The notes below the pieces were generated by a model. That model had not been told where the DNA came from and did no database searches. It saw only the letters and a list, made by a program, of their open reading frames with translations. A stretch of DNA of 44,387 nt, taken from assembly GCF_009469695.1 (NCBI RefSeq), contig NZ_SSSR01000024.1, positions 1 to 44,387 of the forward strand, in the 5' to 3' direction. Positions 35,060 through 43,307 of the stretch are shown piece by piece (the stretch's first letter is position 1; each line of letters opens with the position of its first letter). Origin of the DNA: Propionivibrio limicola (GTDB taxonomy: Bacteria; Pseudomonadota; Gammaproteobacteria; Burkholderiales; Rhodocyclaceae). The translations under genes and the position numbers were made by a program.

Positions 35060-35749
35060 ATGAACGCTACCGCAATCAACGTTCGCGCCGTCCTGCTCGA
35101 CCTCGACGGCACGCTGCTCGACACCGTGCCCGACCTGCACGCCGCATCGAACGCCATGCTGCGCGACCTCGGCCGGCCAGAACTGCCGGTTGATGCCATC
35201 CGCCGCTACGTCGGCCGCGGCATCAACAACCTCGTCAAGCGGCTTCTTTCGAACTCGCTTGAAATCACCGACGAGAACCCGCCGCCGGCCGAAGCGCTCG
35301 ACAGCTTCAAGCGCCACTATGCGCGCGAGAATGGACTCAGCACGCAGCCCTACCCCGGCGTTATCGAAGGGCTGCGGGCGCTCAGGGCAATGGGTTTGCC
35401 GCTCGCCGTCATCACCAACAAGACCGAAGCCTTCACGCTACCGCTGCTCGAAAAAACTGGTCTCGCGCCGTTCTTCGACGCCGTCGTCTGCGCCGACCGC
35501 CTGCCGAAGATCAAGCCCGACCCGATGCCGCTCATCTGGACCTGCGGCCGCTTTGGCGTCTCGCCTGCCGAAGCGCTGTTCATCGGCGATTCGGTCAATG
35601 ACGCGCTCGCCGGCCAAGCCGCCTGCTGCCGCGTCTTCCTCGTGCCCTACGGCTACAACGAGGGCCGCGATGTGCAGGAACTCGCCTGTGATGCTATAGT
35701 CCCGACCATCGAATCCGCTGTAGATCGCATTCGCTACAGCCCGAACTGA
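35060..35749 (+). CDS. gph: Phosphoglycolate phosphatase
   Basis: A 229-residue HAD-family phosphatase that removes phosphate from 2-phosphoglycolate. Motif I LLDLDGTLLDTVPDL, motif II VITNKTEAF, motif III lysine in KIKPDPMP and motif IV FIGDSVNDALAG are intact. It lies between rpe and the trp genes. An extended -10 (TGCTATAGT, 35692-35700) inside its 3' end probably starts the trp transcript. Confidence 0.95.
   Translation: MNATAINVRAVLLDLDGTLLDTVPDLHAASNAMLRDLGRPELPVDAIRRYVGRGINNLVKRLLSNSLEITDENPPPAEALDSFKRHYARENGLSTQPYPGVIEGLRALRAMGLPLAVITNKTEAFTLPLLEKTGLAPFFDAVVCADRLPKIKPDPMPLIWTCGRFGVSPAEALFIGDSVNDALAGQAACCRVFLVPYGYNEGRDVQELACDAIVPTIESAVDRIRYSPN
35692..35700 (+). promoter_or_regulatory. 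Candidate trp promoter (extended -10)
   Basis: TGCTATAGT within the end of gph, 57 nt before the leader-peptide ATG. No clear -35. Confidence 0.45.
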
Positions 35750-35756
35750 TCACTCC

Positions 35757-35834
35757 ATGAACGTACTCCACAACAACCTGCATCTTGAGCCCGCATTCTG
35801 GGCGGAGGCTTGGCCCTGGCGACCCTGTAGCTGA
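35757..35834 (+). CDS. trpL: Tryptophan-rich leader peptide (trpL)
   Basis: A 25-codon ORF that ends 95 nt before trpE. It carries three Trp codons in seven (FWAEAWPW) just before its stop. Position, length and Trp cluster fit an attenuation leader that lets ribosome stalling on scarce Trp-tRNA control trpE. No strong ribosome site is visible before the ATG, which lowers confidence slightly. Coding of a stable protein is not implied. Confidence 0.65.
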   Translation: MNVLHNNLHLEPAFWAEAWPWRPCS

Positions 35835-35878
35835 TCCCAGGCCCGTACCGGCACGACCGTTTTTATCCACGGCGTGCC
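35812..35878 (+). promoter_or_regulatory. Possible attenuator stems between trpL and trpE
   Basis: A weak stem (CCTGG 35815-35819 with CCAGG 35837-35841) overlaps the Trp codons. A stronger one pairs GGCACG-a-CCG (35850-35859) with CGG-CGTGCC (35870-35878). No T-run follows the second stem, so the exact termination mechanism is unclear. Confidence 0.4.
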
Positions 35879-35929
35879 CGCTTCTCGTTGTACAAATCTT
35901 TGTGCAGATCTTGTTTGTGGAGTTTTCTC

Positions 35930-37405
35930 ATGACTGAAGTTCAGTTCAACCAGCTCACCGCTGCCGGCTACAACCGCATCCCCGTCACCCTCCAGACGTT
36001 CGCCGACCTCGACACGCCGCTGTCGATCTACCTCAAGCTCGCCAACGAACCGTACACCTACCTACTCGAATCGGTGCAGGGCGGCGAACGCTTCGGCCGC
36101 TACTCGATCGTCGGCCTGCGCAGCCGCACGCGCCTCGTCGTCCGCGAGCACGAAGTCACGGTCTTCGATGGCGAACGCATCGCCGAACAAGCCGCCGACA
36201 TCAACCCGCTCGATTTCATCGAATCGTTCACGGAACGCTTCCGTGCCGCACCGTCGACCGGCCTGCCGCGCTTCTGCGGCGGCCTCGTCGGCTGCTTCGG
36301 CTACGACACGGTGCGCTACATTGAACAGCGCTTGGAGCGCGGCCGCAAAGCCGCGGACATCGACACGCCGGACATCGTCCTGCTGCTCTCGGAGGAAATC
36401 GTTGTCGTCGACAACCTGTCCGGCAAGCTGACGCTCGTCGTCTATGCCGACCCGACCGAGCCCGGCGCCTACCAGCAGGCACGCGAACGTCTCAAGGCGC
36501 TGCTCGCGCAACTGCGCGAACCGGCCCGTTTGCCGGAAGAAAAACCGGCCGCGTCGCAACCGCCTGTCTCAGTTTTCGGCGAAGAAGAATTCAAGGCCGC
36601 CGTGCGCAAGGCCAAGAGCTACATCACCGAAGGCGACATCATGCAGGTCGTCCTCTCGCAGCGCATGAGCAAACCGTTCGCCGCCAGCCCGCTGGCGCTC
36701 TACCGTTCGTTGCGTTCGCTCAACCCGTCGCCGTACATGTTCTACTTCGACTTCGACGATTTTCACGTCGTCGGCGCTTCGCCGGAAATCCTCGTCCGCC
36801 TCGAAGGCGATACGGTCACGGTGCGCCCGATCGCCGGCACCCGCAAGCGCGGCGCCACCTTCGAGGAAGATCAGGCGCTGGCGACAGAACTGCTGGCCGA
36901 CGAAAAGGAACGTGCCGAGCACGTCCAGCTTCTCGATCTCGGCCGCAACGACGCCGGCCGCGTCGCCCAAGTCGGCACGGTCAAGCTCACCGAAAACATG
37001 ACCATTGAGCGCTACTCGCACGTGATGCACATCGTTTCCAACGTCGAAGGCAAACTGAAGCCCGGCCTCGACGCGCTTGACGTGCTGAAAGCCACTTTCC
37101 CGGCCGGCACCGTCTCCGGCGCCCCGAAAGTGCGGGCGATGGAAATCATCGACGAACTCGAGCCCGTAAAACGCGGCATCTACTCCGGCGCCGTCGGCTA
37201 CCTCGGCTTCAACGGCGACATGGATCTGGCGATCGCCATCCGCACGGCAATTCTCAAAGACGGCCAACTCCACGTCCAGGCCGGCGCCGGCATCGTCGCC
37301 GACTCCGACCCGACCTCCGAATGGCAGGAAACGCAAAACAAAGCCCGAGCCGTCCTCCGCGCCGCCGAGTTGGCCGAACAGGGACTGGATACGCGGCTGG
37401 ATTGA
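35930..37405 (+). CDS. trpE: Anthranilate synthase component I
   Basis: A 491-residue chorismate-using enzyme that makes anthranilate with the TrpG glutaminase. The N-terminal LLES (45-48) is the tryptophan feedback-inhibition site. The catalytic half shows [28 protein letters not shown] and [18 protein letters not shown] 35930 (MTEVQFNQL) has TGGAG upstream. In most relatives trpG follows directly; here a GxxExxY gene with flanking repeats separates them. Confidence 0.96.
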   Translation: MTEVQFNQLTAAGYNRIPVTLQTFADLDTPLSIYLKLANEPYTYLLESVQGGERFGRYSIVGLRSRTRLVVREHEVTVFDGERIAEQAADINPLDFIESFTERFRAAPSTGLPRFCGGLVGCFGYDTVRYIEQRLERGRKAADIDTPDIVLLLSEEIVVVDNLSGKLTLVVYADPTEPGAYQQARERLKALLAQLREPARLPEEKPAASQPPVSVFGEEEFKAAVRKAKSYITEGDIMQVVLSQRMSKPFAASPLALYRSLRSLNPSPYMFYFDFDDFHVVGASPEILVRLEGDTVTVRPIAGTRKRGATFEEDQALATELLADEKERAEHVQLLDLGRNDAGRVAQVGTVKLTENMTIERYSHVMHIVSNVEGKLKPGLDALDVLKATFPAGTVSGAPKVRAMEIIDELEPVKRGIYSGAVGYLGFNGDMDLAIAIRTAILKDGQLHVQAGAGIVADSDPTSEWQETQNKARAVLRAAELAEQGLDTRLD

Positions 37406-37422
37406 ACGATTAACCGCATTCA

Positions 37423-37456
37423 ACGCAGAGATCGCAGAGATACAGAGGGCGCAGAG
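37423..37456 (+). repeat. CGCAGAG 9-nt-period repeat, left of the GxxExxY gene (copy C1)
   Basis: CGCAGAGAT occurs twice in tandem, then ACAGAGGGC and GCAGAG, ending at the ATG. GAGGG within the repeat supplies a ribosome-binding-like sequence 8 nt before the start. Confidence 0.75.
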
Positions 37457-37834
37457 ATGGAAGAAAATGTGCTGTCGGGCAATGTGATCGGAGCGGCGAT
37501 TGAAGTGCATCGTGTATTGGGTCCCGGTCTGCTGGAATCGGCCTATGAATTGGCGCTGGAGCGCGAGTTGGCAATGCAAGGGCTTCGAGTCGAGCGCCAG
37601 AAGCCTGTTCCTCTGGCATATAAGGGGGCCGCGCTTGGCGATGGGTTTCGAATCGACTTGTTGGCCAATGATCGGTTGATCGTCGAAATCAAGGCCGTCG
37701 AACGCATCCAGCCCATCCACGAAGCACAACTGCTTACCTACCTGCGGTTAACCGGTAAATCGATTGGATTGCTGATAAATTTCAACGAAAGAATTTTGAA
37801 GTCAGGGGTCAAGCGAGTAGCGAACGGCTTGTAA
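37457..37834 (+). CDS. GxxExxY family protein (PD-(D/E)XK nuclease-like)
   Basis: A 125-residue protein with the family signature G24-LL-E27-SA-Y30. D67 (FRID) and E77-I-K79 match a PD-(D/E)XK nuclease core, suggesting DNA cleavage or a derived binding role; no function is established to my knowledge. Third positions are less GC-biased than in the surrounding trp genes. It is bounded by repeats in opposite orientation (37423-37456 and 37839-37880), and it interrupts trpE-trpG, so it is most likely an inserted unit. Confidence 0.88.
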   Translation: MEENVLSGNVIGAAIEVHRVLGPGLLESAYELALERELAMQGLRVERQKPVPLAYKGAALGDGFRIDLLANDRLIVEIKAVERIQPIHEAQLLTYLRLTGKSIGLLINFNERILKSGVKRVANGL

Positions 37835-37838
37835 TTGG

Positions 37839-37880
37839 TTTTCTCTGCGTTCTCTGCGTCTCTGCGCCCTCTGCGTCGAA
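37839..37880 (-). repeat. CGCAGAG 9-nt-period repeat, right of the GxxExxY gene (copy C2)
   Basis: The reverse complement reads TTCGACGCAGAG, GCGCAGAG, ACGCAGAG and AACGCAGAGA, inverted relative to C1 and nearly identical to copy A at 11130-11172. Confidence 0.75.
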
Positions 37881-37891
37881 AGAGGTAAAAA

Positions 37892-38464
37892 ATGCTGCTA
37901 ATGATCGACAACTACGACTCCTTCACCTACAACCTCGTCCAGTATTTCGGCGAACTCGGGCAGGAGGTGAAGGTTTTCCGCAACGACGAAATCACGCTCG
38001 ACGAGATCGCCCGCCTCAAGCCCGACTATCTGGTGATTTCCCCCGGCCCCTGCGCACCGTCTCAAGCCGGCGTATCGCTCGCCGCGATCAAGGAATTCGC
38101 CGGCAAAATCCCGCTGCTCGGCGTCTGCCTCGGCCACCAGTCGATCGGCGAGGCCTTCGGCGGCAAGGTCGTGCACGCCAAGCAGCTGATGCACGGCAAG
38201 GTGTCGCCGGTGCATCACGCCAATGTCGGCGTTTTCCGTGGCCTGCCGAATCCGGTCACCTGCACCCGCTACCACTCGCTCGCCGTCGAGCGCGAAACGC
38301 TGCCTGACTGCCTGGAAATCACCGCCTGGACCGACGACGGCGAAATCATGGGCATGCGCCACAAGACGCTGGCCGTCGAAGGCGTGCAGTTCCACCCCGA
38401 ATCGATCCTGACCGAACACGGCCACGACATGCTGAAGAACTTTCTTGAGGAGCACGCCAAATGA
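37892..38464 (+). CDS. trpG: Anthranilate synthase component II (glutamine amidotransferase)
   Basis: A 190-residue class I glutaminase delivering ammonia to TrpE; in many betaproteobacteria it also serves as PabA for folate. Catalytic C79 lies in [16 protein letters not shown], with H168 and E170 in FHPESIL. Oxyanion segment [11 protein letters not shown] is intact. Its stop overlaps the trpD ATG (ATGA), so translation is coupled. Confidence 0.96.
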   Translation: MLLMIDNYDSFTYNLVQYFGELGQEVKVFRNDEITLDEIARLKPDYLVISPGPCAPSQAGVSLAAIKEFAGKIPLLGVCLGHQSIGEAFGGKVVHAKQLMHGKVSPVHHANVGVFRGLPNPVTCTRYHSLAVERETLPDCLEITAWTDDGEIMGMRHKTLAVEGVQFHPESILTEHGHDMLKNFLEEHAK

Positions 38465-39486
38465 AGCCGCAGGACGCTCTGGCGCGGGTCATCGAACACC
38501 GCGAAATCTTCCACGACGAAATGGTTTCCCTGATGCGCCAGATCATGAGCGGCGAGGTCTCGCCGGTGATGATCGCCGCCATCACCGCCGGTCTGCGGGT
38601 CAAGAAGGAAACGGTCGGCGAAATCGCCGCCGCCGCACAGGTCATGCGTGAAATGTGCACGCGCCTCGACGTTGCCGACAACCGGAACTTCGTCGACATC
38701 GTCGGCACCGGCGGCGACAACGCCCATACCTTCAACATCTCGACGACCTCGATGTTCGTCGCCGCCGCCGCCGGCGCCAAGGTCGCCAAACACGGCGGGC
38801 GCAGCGTTTCGTCGAGTTCCGGCAGCGCCGACGCGCTCGAAGCGCTCGGCGCCAACATCATGCTGACGCCGCCGCAAGTCGCCGAATGTCTGGCCAAAAC
38901 CGGCATCGGCTTCATGTTCGCCCCCAACCACCATTCGGCGATGAAAAACGTCGCCCCGGTCCGCCGCGAACTCGGCGTACGCACTATCTTCAATATCCTC
39001 GGCCCGCTGACCAATCCGGCCGGCGCCCCGAACACGCTGCTCGGCGTCTTCCACGAAGACCTCGTCGGCATCCTCGTGCGCGTCATGGAGCGCCTCGGCG
39101 CCAAACACGTCATGGTCGTCTACGGCAAGGACGGCCTCGACGAAGTCTCGCTCGGCGCGGCCACCATGGTCGGCGAACTCAAGGACGGCAAGATCAGCGA
39201 ATACGAAATTCACCCCGAGGACTTCGGCCTCGCGATGGCCTCCACCCGCCAGCTACGCGTTGCCAACGCGCAGGAATCGCACGCGAAAGTCATTTCGGTA
39301 CTCAACAACGAACCCGGCACAGCACGCGACATCGTCACTCTCAACGCCGGCACGGCGCTCTACGTCGCCAACGTCGCCGACTCGATCGGTCGCGGCATCG
39401 AACTCGCCCGCGAAGCCATCACCAGCGGCGCCGCCCGCGCCAAACTCGACGAATTCGTCCGCTGCACGCAAGGATTTTCCGCATGA
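38461..39486 (+). CDS. trpD: Anthranilate phosphoribosyltransferase
   Basis: A 341-residue enzyme transferring phosphoribose from PRPP to anthranilate. The PRPP-binding loop [14 protein letters not shown] and the anthranilate/PRPP segment [20 protein letters not shown] are intact, with [17 protein letters not shown] further on. Overlaps both neighbours by 4 nt. Confidence 0.97.
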   Translation: MKPQDALARVIEHREIFHDEMVSLMRQIMSGEVSPVMIAAITAGLRVKKETVGEIAAAAQVMREMCTRLDVADNRNFVDIVGTGGDNAHTFNISTTSMFVAAAAGAKVAKHGGRSVSSSSGSADALEALGANIMLTPPQVAECLAKTGIGFMFAPNHHSAMKNVAPVRRELGVRTIFNILGPLTNPAGAPNTLLGVFHEDLVGILVRVMERLGAKHVMVVYGKDGLDEVSLGAATMVGELKDGKISEYEIHPEDFGLAMASTRQLRVANAQESHAKVISVLNNEPGTARDIVTLNAGTALYVANVADSIGRGIELAREAITSGAARAKLDEFVRCTQGFSA

Positions 39487-40286
39487 GCCAGACCGCCCAA
39501 TCCGACATCCTGAACAAGATTCTCGCCGTCAAGCGCGAGGAAGTCGCCGCCGCCTCGGCCCAAAAGCCACTCGCCGTTGTGCGCGCGGAGGCGGATGCAA
39601 CCACCGCACCGCGCGATTTTGTCGGCGCCATCCGCGCCAAGATCGCCGCCGGCCAACCGGCCGTTATCGCCGAAATCAAGAAGGCCAGCCCGTCCAAAGG
39701 CATCATCCGCCCCGACTTCCGCCCGGCCGAAATCGCCGCCGACTACGAAGCCCACGGCGCGGCCTGTCTTTCCGTACTCACCGACAAACAGTTTTTCCAG
39801 GGCGCGCCCGAATACCTGCAAGCCGCCCGTGCCGCCTGCAACCTGCCTGCCCTGCGCAAGGACTTTCTCGTCGACGCGTATCAGGTCTATGAAGCCCGCG
39901 CCATGGGCGCCGACGCCATCCTGCTCATCGCTGCCGCGCTCGACCTCGGCAAGATGCAGGAACTCGAAGCCATCGCCCACGGACTCGGCATGGGCGTGCT
40001 CGTCGAAGTGCACAACGGCGAAGAACTCGACGCCGCGCTGCAACTCACGACGCCGCTCCTCGGCATCAACAACCGCAACCTGCGCACCTTCGAAGTCAGC
40101 CTGCAAACCACGCTCGCCCTCCTGCCGCGCATCCCGGCCGACCGCATCGTCGTCACCGAAAGCGGCATCCTGTCCACAAGCGACGTCGCGCTGATGCGCC
40201 AACACAACGTCAACGCCTTCCTCGTCGGCGAAGCCTTCATGCGCGCGCCCAGCCCCGGCGAGGAACTGGCCAAGCTGTTCAGATAG
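39483..40286 (+). CDS. trpC: Indole-3-glycerol phosphate synthase
   Basis: A 267-residue TIM-barrel enzyme closing the indole ring. [19 protein letters not shown] contains the catalytic lysine; [32 protein letters not shown] and VTESGI complete the active site. ATG 39483 overlaps the trpD stop. It ends the trp cluster in this window; trpF, trpB and trpA are not present here. Confidence 0.97.
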   Translation: MSQTAQSDILNKILAVKREEVAAASAQKPLAVVRAEADATTAPRDFVGAIRAKIAAGQPAVIAEIKKASPSKGIIRPDFRPAEIAADYEAHGAACLSVLTDKQFFQGAPEYLQAARAACNLPALRKDFLVDAYQVYEARAMGADAILLIAAALDLGKMQELEAIAHGLGMGVLVEVHNGEELDAALQLTTPLLGINNRNLRTFEVSLQTTLALLPRIPADRIVVTESGILSTSDVALMRQHNVNAFLVGEAFMRAPSPGEELAKLFR

Positions 40287-40294
40287 CCCCCATC

Positions 40295-40591
40295 ATGCGC
40301 CTCTCCCCCGCCGAAATCGCCGCCCTGAAAACCGCGCTAAACGGAATCGCCTACCAGAAAGCCTTCCTGTTCGGCTCGCGCACCGACAACACGGCCCGCG
40401 GCGGCGACATCGACATCCTCCTCTACAGCAACGCCCAGCCTTTCGACACCGCCCACCGCGTCGCCAGTCGCTTTGCACAGGAATTTGACGCCAAGCTGGA
40501 TGTACTCGTCGTCGATCCGGACCATCCCACCACGGAACAAAAAGCCTTCATCGCCACCCTCAAACTGGAGCCGCTCGATGACTTCCTCTGA
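40295..40591 (+). CDS. Minimal nucleotidyltransferase (MNT-type)
   Basis: A 98-residue nucleotidyltransferase-fold protein. GS at 27-28 and D38-I-D40 in FLFGSRTDNTARGGDIDIL are the catalytic signature. MNT proteins are commonly the antitoxin of HEPN-MNT pairs, AMPylating or neutralising their HEPN toxin. Here the next gene, overlapping by 14 nt, is not a typical HEPN protein. It starts 9 nt after trpC, so it may ride on trp transcription. Confidence 0.85.
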   Translation: MRLSPAEIAALKTALNGIAYQKAFLFGSRTDNTARGGDIDILLYSNAQPFDTAHRVASRFAQEFDAKLDVLVVDPDHPTTEQKAFIATLKLEPLDDFL

Positions 40592-40772
40592 ATACGACGC
40601 ACTCGTCGCAGCAGCTGCCGAACGCTACGGCAACGCCTGCCGGCTGATTGAAGCCTCGCTCGCCCGCTACCGCCCGTTCGACCTGCAACGCACCTACAGC
40701 GCCATCAGCACCGAATACGGCCCGGATCTGCTCCGCCTGCGCGAACGCATCCGCCAAAGCACGCAGGCCTGA
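40578..40772 (+). CDS. Small helical protein overlapping the MNT gene
   Basis: A 64-residue ORF whose ATG lies within the MNT 3' end. It is charged and probably all-helical (ERYGNACRLIEASLARYRPF and LLRLRERIRQ). It has no RX4-6H catalytic motif of HEPN RNases, so the usual partner assignment fails. The overlapping arrangement suggests a functional pair with the MNT protein. Family unknown. Confidence 0.6.
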   Translation: MTSSEYDALVAAAAERYGNACRLIEASLARYRPFDLQRTYSAISTEYGPDLLRLRERIRQSTQA

Positions 40773-40774
40773 TC

Positions 40775-40836
40775 GCCCGGCAAAGCCGGGCTCCTACCCC
40801 GCCCCTCAACATCGTAGGGGCGCAGCTTCGCTGCGC
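40775..40836. repeat. Two REP-like hairpins
   Basis: GCCCGGC-AAA-GCCGGGC (40775-40791) and GCGCAGC-TTC-GCTGCGC (40820-40836), both perfect 7-bp stems, lie between convergent genes. The second sits in TAGGGGCGCAGC, a common short intergenic palindrome type. Confidence 0.6.
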
Positions 40837-40843
40837 GAAACCA

Positions 40844-41617
40844 CTACCCCACCACCACCGACGATCGAATCGCCTCCGCATCCGGGTGACAATCGACAAG
40901 AAACGCCATCATCTCCGTGCCGTCCTTCGTCAGATAAAAACGCACCATTTTTTCGTTGAACTCCTGCGCCCTGGCGGCGGGTACGCTGATCGCGTCGATG
41001 CCGTTTGACATCAGGATGCCGTTCATCATGAAGCGCGAAGTACGTTTATTGCCATCAAAGAAAAACTGCTGCAAAGCACCGAACAAAAAGAAAGCCAACG
41101 CCCTTTCGAAAGGCGGGCAGTCGGCAAGCGCGGCAATGCCCTCCTGAAAGACACGGTTCAGTTCCGGCGCCCCCGGCAGGGTTCGCAACGGTGTATGCCG
41201 ACCATACGTCCCCAGCCCGACATCGGGCGTGTAATTCGTCTCCTCTCCCTCACCCCGGAACAGCCCCCACTCCAGCGCCTCATTGCGGGCCACGAGGCGG
41301 TGAAGCTCCACAAAAATCGCCTTGGACAATTCAAACCGTCCACTCTTCACCAAAGCCAGAAGCCGTTTGGAACTTTCCGCCAGATTCAGAACCTGCTCCT
41401 GATCGGACACTCTCCGCCCACCAACGGTCACGCCGTCCAACAGCGTCTTCACCTCCGGAAACGTAAACGGATTGCCTTCGAGCACACTGGCATCCCAAAC
41501 AAACTCTGGAAGCATTCGGTGAAAGCGAAAGCAGACGCGTTCGATGGAGTAAACAGGAACAAGGACCGGCAGCGCCGCCCTGTCCCAGTGAAATCCAAGT
41601 GCATCAAATAGAGCCAT
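40844..41617 (-). CDS. Fic-domain protein with substituted catalytic histidine
   Basis: A 257-residue Fic family protein. An N-terminal inhibitory-type helix (ASVLEGNPFTFPEV, residues about 43-56) precedes the Fic core, FERALAFFLFG, then QFFFDGNKRTSRF. The canonical HPFxDGN(G/K)R reads QFFFDGNKR, so the catalytic His is Gln184, while D188, G189, N190, K191 and R192 remain. AMP transfer is therefore doubtful. ATG 41617 is used; an earlier TTG at 41626 is possible. No antitoxin gene is visible next to it. Confidence 0.82.
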   Translation of the reverse strand: MALFDALGFHWDRAALPVLVPVYSIERVCFRFHRMLPEFVWDASVLEGNPFTFPEVKTLLDGVTVGGRRVSDQEQVLNLAESSKRLLALVKSGRFELSKAIFVELHRLVARNEALEWGLFRGEGEETNYTPDVGLGTYGRHTPLRTLPGAPELNRVFQEGIAALADCPPFERALAFFLFGALQQFFFDGNKRTSRFMMNGILMSNGIDAISVPAARAQEFNEKMVRFYLTKDGTEMMAFLVDCHPDAEAIRSSVVVG

Positions 41618-41687
41618 GATAGCCAACCATGTTTTGCGATTTTCGAGGCGACAACACTACGGCAGCACACCAACGAAGGCAACGCGC

Positions 41688-41730
41688 TTTTTCTCTGCGC
41701 CCTCTGTATCTCAGCGCTCTCTGCGTCAAA
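41688..41730 (-). repeat. CGCAGAG 9-nt-period repeat, copy D
   Basis: The reverse complement runs TTTTGACGCAGAG, GCTGAG, ACAGAG and GCGCAGAG in the Fic-porin gap; same family as copies A, C1 and C2. Confidence 0.65.
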
Positions 41731-41864
41731 AGCGGTTCGCACAGAACTGTTGCACCATTGCAACAAACAGCGCCACCAACGCCCCAAAACAATGCATCGA
41801 GGTTGCCCGGCCCCGGATCGTTTGCGATTATCCGCTCAGCTTCTCAACTATGAGAGGTGCAGAT

Positions 41865-41886
41865 TGGCGGTGCGACAGCGCCGCCG
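41865..41886 (+). promoter_or_regulatory. Stem-loop in the porin leader
   Basis: GGCGG(t)GC and GC(g)CCGCC pair around GACA about 25 nt before the porin ATG. It may stabilise the mRNA or modulate translation. The rest of the 41731-41864 gap shows no ORF. Confidence 0.4.
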
Positions 41887-41911
41887 ACCTTAAACCTAGA
41901 GGAGATTCACA

Positions 41912-43027
41912 ATGCAAAAGAAACTCATCGCACTGGCAGTAGCCGGTCTGGTATCTGGCGCTGCCTTCGCGCAATCCAACGTCACCGTTTACGGTGTTGT
42001 TGACCAAGCTTTCGTTTATGGCGCTGGCGACAACGCTGCCGGCGACAGCCAAAGCTTTGCTGGTATTCAAGACGGTGGCCAATGGAGCTCCCGTATCGGC
42101 TTCAAGGGCGAAGAAGCTCTCGGCAACGGTCTGAAGGCTCAGTTCCAGGTTGAATGGGGCAAGAACGCCGACACCGACGCAGGCATTTACGCTCGTCAAT
42201 CGTTCGTTGCCCTGTCCGGCAACTTCGGTACGGTTGGCTTTGGCCGTCAATACTCACCGTCCGGCCTGATCATGGGCGGCAACTCGTCCAACGCCCTCAC
42301 CGGCATCAACGCGATGAACCAGCTTCAGGAAGGCATTGGCAACCTGAACGGTACGATGAAGAGCGCCTCGGGCCCGTCGCGCTGGGATAACTCGATCAAG
42401 TACGTATCGCCGAACTTCTCCGGCTTTACCGCTCAAGCTATCTACAGCTTCGGTGAAACGGCTGCAAACACCACCTACCTGGACAAGGCTGACATCTCCG
42501 ACAACGGCAAGTTCGGTATCGCCGGTAGCTACAAGAACGGCCCGTTCAACATCGACTTGATCTACCAAGCCAAGTATGACGTCGTGACCTACACCGCCAC
42601 CACCTCCTCCAACGCATACGACATGGATGAATGGTATATCGGTGGTGCTTATGACTTCGGCGCAGCCAAGGTTTACGCTAGCTACCAGAACCTCTCGAAC
42701 GACGCCTCGGCTTCCTACGATGCAGACATGTGGTCGATTGGCGTTCGCGCTCCGGTCAGCAAGGTTGGCGCAGTTTATGCTGAATACGCAGAAATCAGCT
42801 ACGATCCGAACACCGGCGCCACTCAGAGCCTGGATGGCTCGTCGCAAGGCTTCAGCGTTGGCTACGATCACGACCTCTCCAAGCGCACCCGTCTCTATGC
42901 CGCAGCAGCCTGGATGGATCACGACGACAACGTCGCAACCGTTGGCCGCTGGGGCAACGCAGGTGGCGTAGCCGCTGCCGGCGAAGACAGCTACAACATC
43001 ATGGTTGGCGTACGTCACGCTTTCTAA
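41912..43027 (+). CDS. Gram-negative porin (betaproteobacterial trimeric type)
   Basis: A 371-residue outer-membrane porin. The signal peptide is residues 1-20, KKLIALAVAGLVSGAAFA, and the mature protein begins QSNVTVYGVVDQAF. Alternating beta strands follow, with the porin pattern WSSRIGFKGEEALGNGLKAQ and FVALSGNFGTVGFGRQ. The C-terminus ends in Phe (MVGVRHAF), needed for outer-membrane insertion. AGAGGAG lies 8 nt before the ATG. Codon use is less GC3-biased than neighbours (many GGT, GTT, CGT), as in highly expressed genes. Confidence 0.95.
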   Translation: MQKKLIALAVAGLVSGAAFAQSNVTVYGVVDQAFVYGAGDNAAGDSQSFAGIQDGGQWSSRIGFKGEEALGNGLKAQFQVEWGKNADTDAGIYARQSFVALSGNFGTVGFGRQYSPSGLIMGGNSSNALTGINAMNQLQEGIGNLNGTMKSASGPSRWDNSIKYVSPNFSGFTAQAIYSFGETAANTTYLDKADISDNGKFGIAGSYKNGPFNIDLIYQAKYDVVTYTATTSSNAYDMDEWYIGGAYDFGAAKVYASYQNLSNDASASYDADMWSIGVRAPVSKVGAVYAEYAEISYDPNTGATQSLDGSSQGFSVGYDHDLSKRTRLYAAAAWMDHDDNVATVGRWGNAGGVAAAGEDSYNIMVGVRHAF

Positions 43028-43052
43028 TCTGACTCACGTCTGATCTAGAATA

Positions 43053-43082
43053 AAAACGGACGCTTCGGCGTCCGTTTTGTTT
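43053..43082 (+). terminator. Porin terminator
   Basis: AAAACGGACGC-TTCG-GCGTCCGTTTT is a perfect 11-bp stem with a UUCG tetraloop and T-rich tail. Confidence 0.9.
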
Positions 43083-43149
43083 TTGCAGCACTTCTGAGAG
43101 GCAAGCGCGCCAACGTCGCGACACGCCAGAAGCCCCTCGCTACAAACGT

Positions 43150-43278
43150 TTAGCTGAGCAACAGAGCATCCCGACGAATCATCTCCGGTTCATCCTGATA
43201 ACCGAGAATGCTCTCAATATCCTGACTCACATGCCGGGCAATGCGGCTCGCGGCACAAAACAGCAACGCCGTGGCGTC
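43150..43278 (-). pseudogene. Possible gene remnant (about 42 codons)
   Basis: An open minus-strand stretch coding ALLFCAASRIARHVSQDIES and on to RRDALLLS before a stop, but a stop codon sits directly upstream and no start is convincing. It looks like the C-terminal scrap of a protein gene. Family not recognised. Confidence 0.3.
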
Positions 43279-43307
43279 TTAATTCACGACGCCACCCACC
43301 GTCCTGT

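Noticed and set aside
37423-37880. CRISPR array
   Set aside because: The repeat units are about 9 nt with no spacers and face each other around a gene; no cas genes are present.
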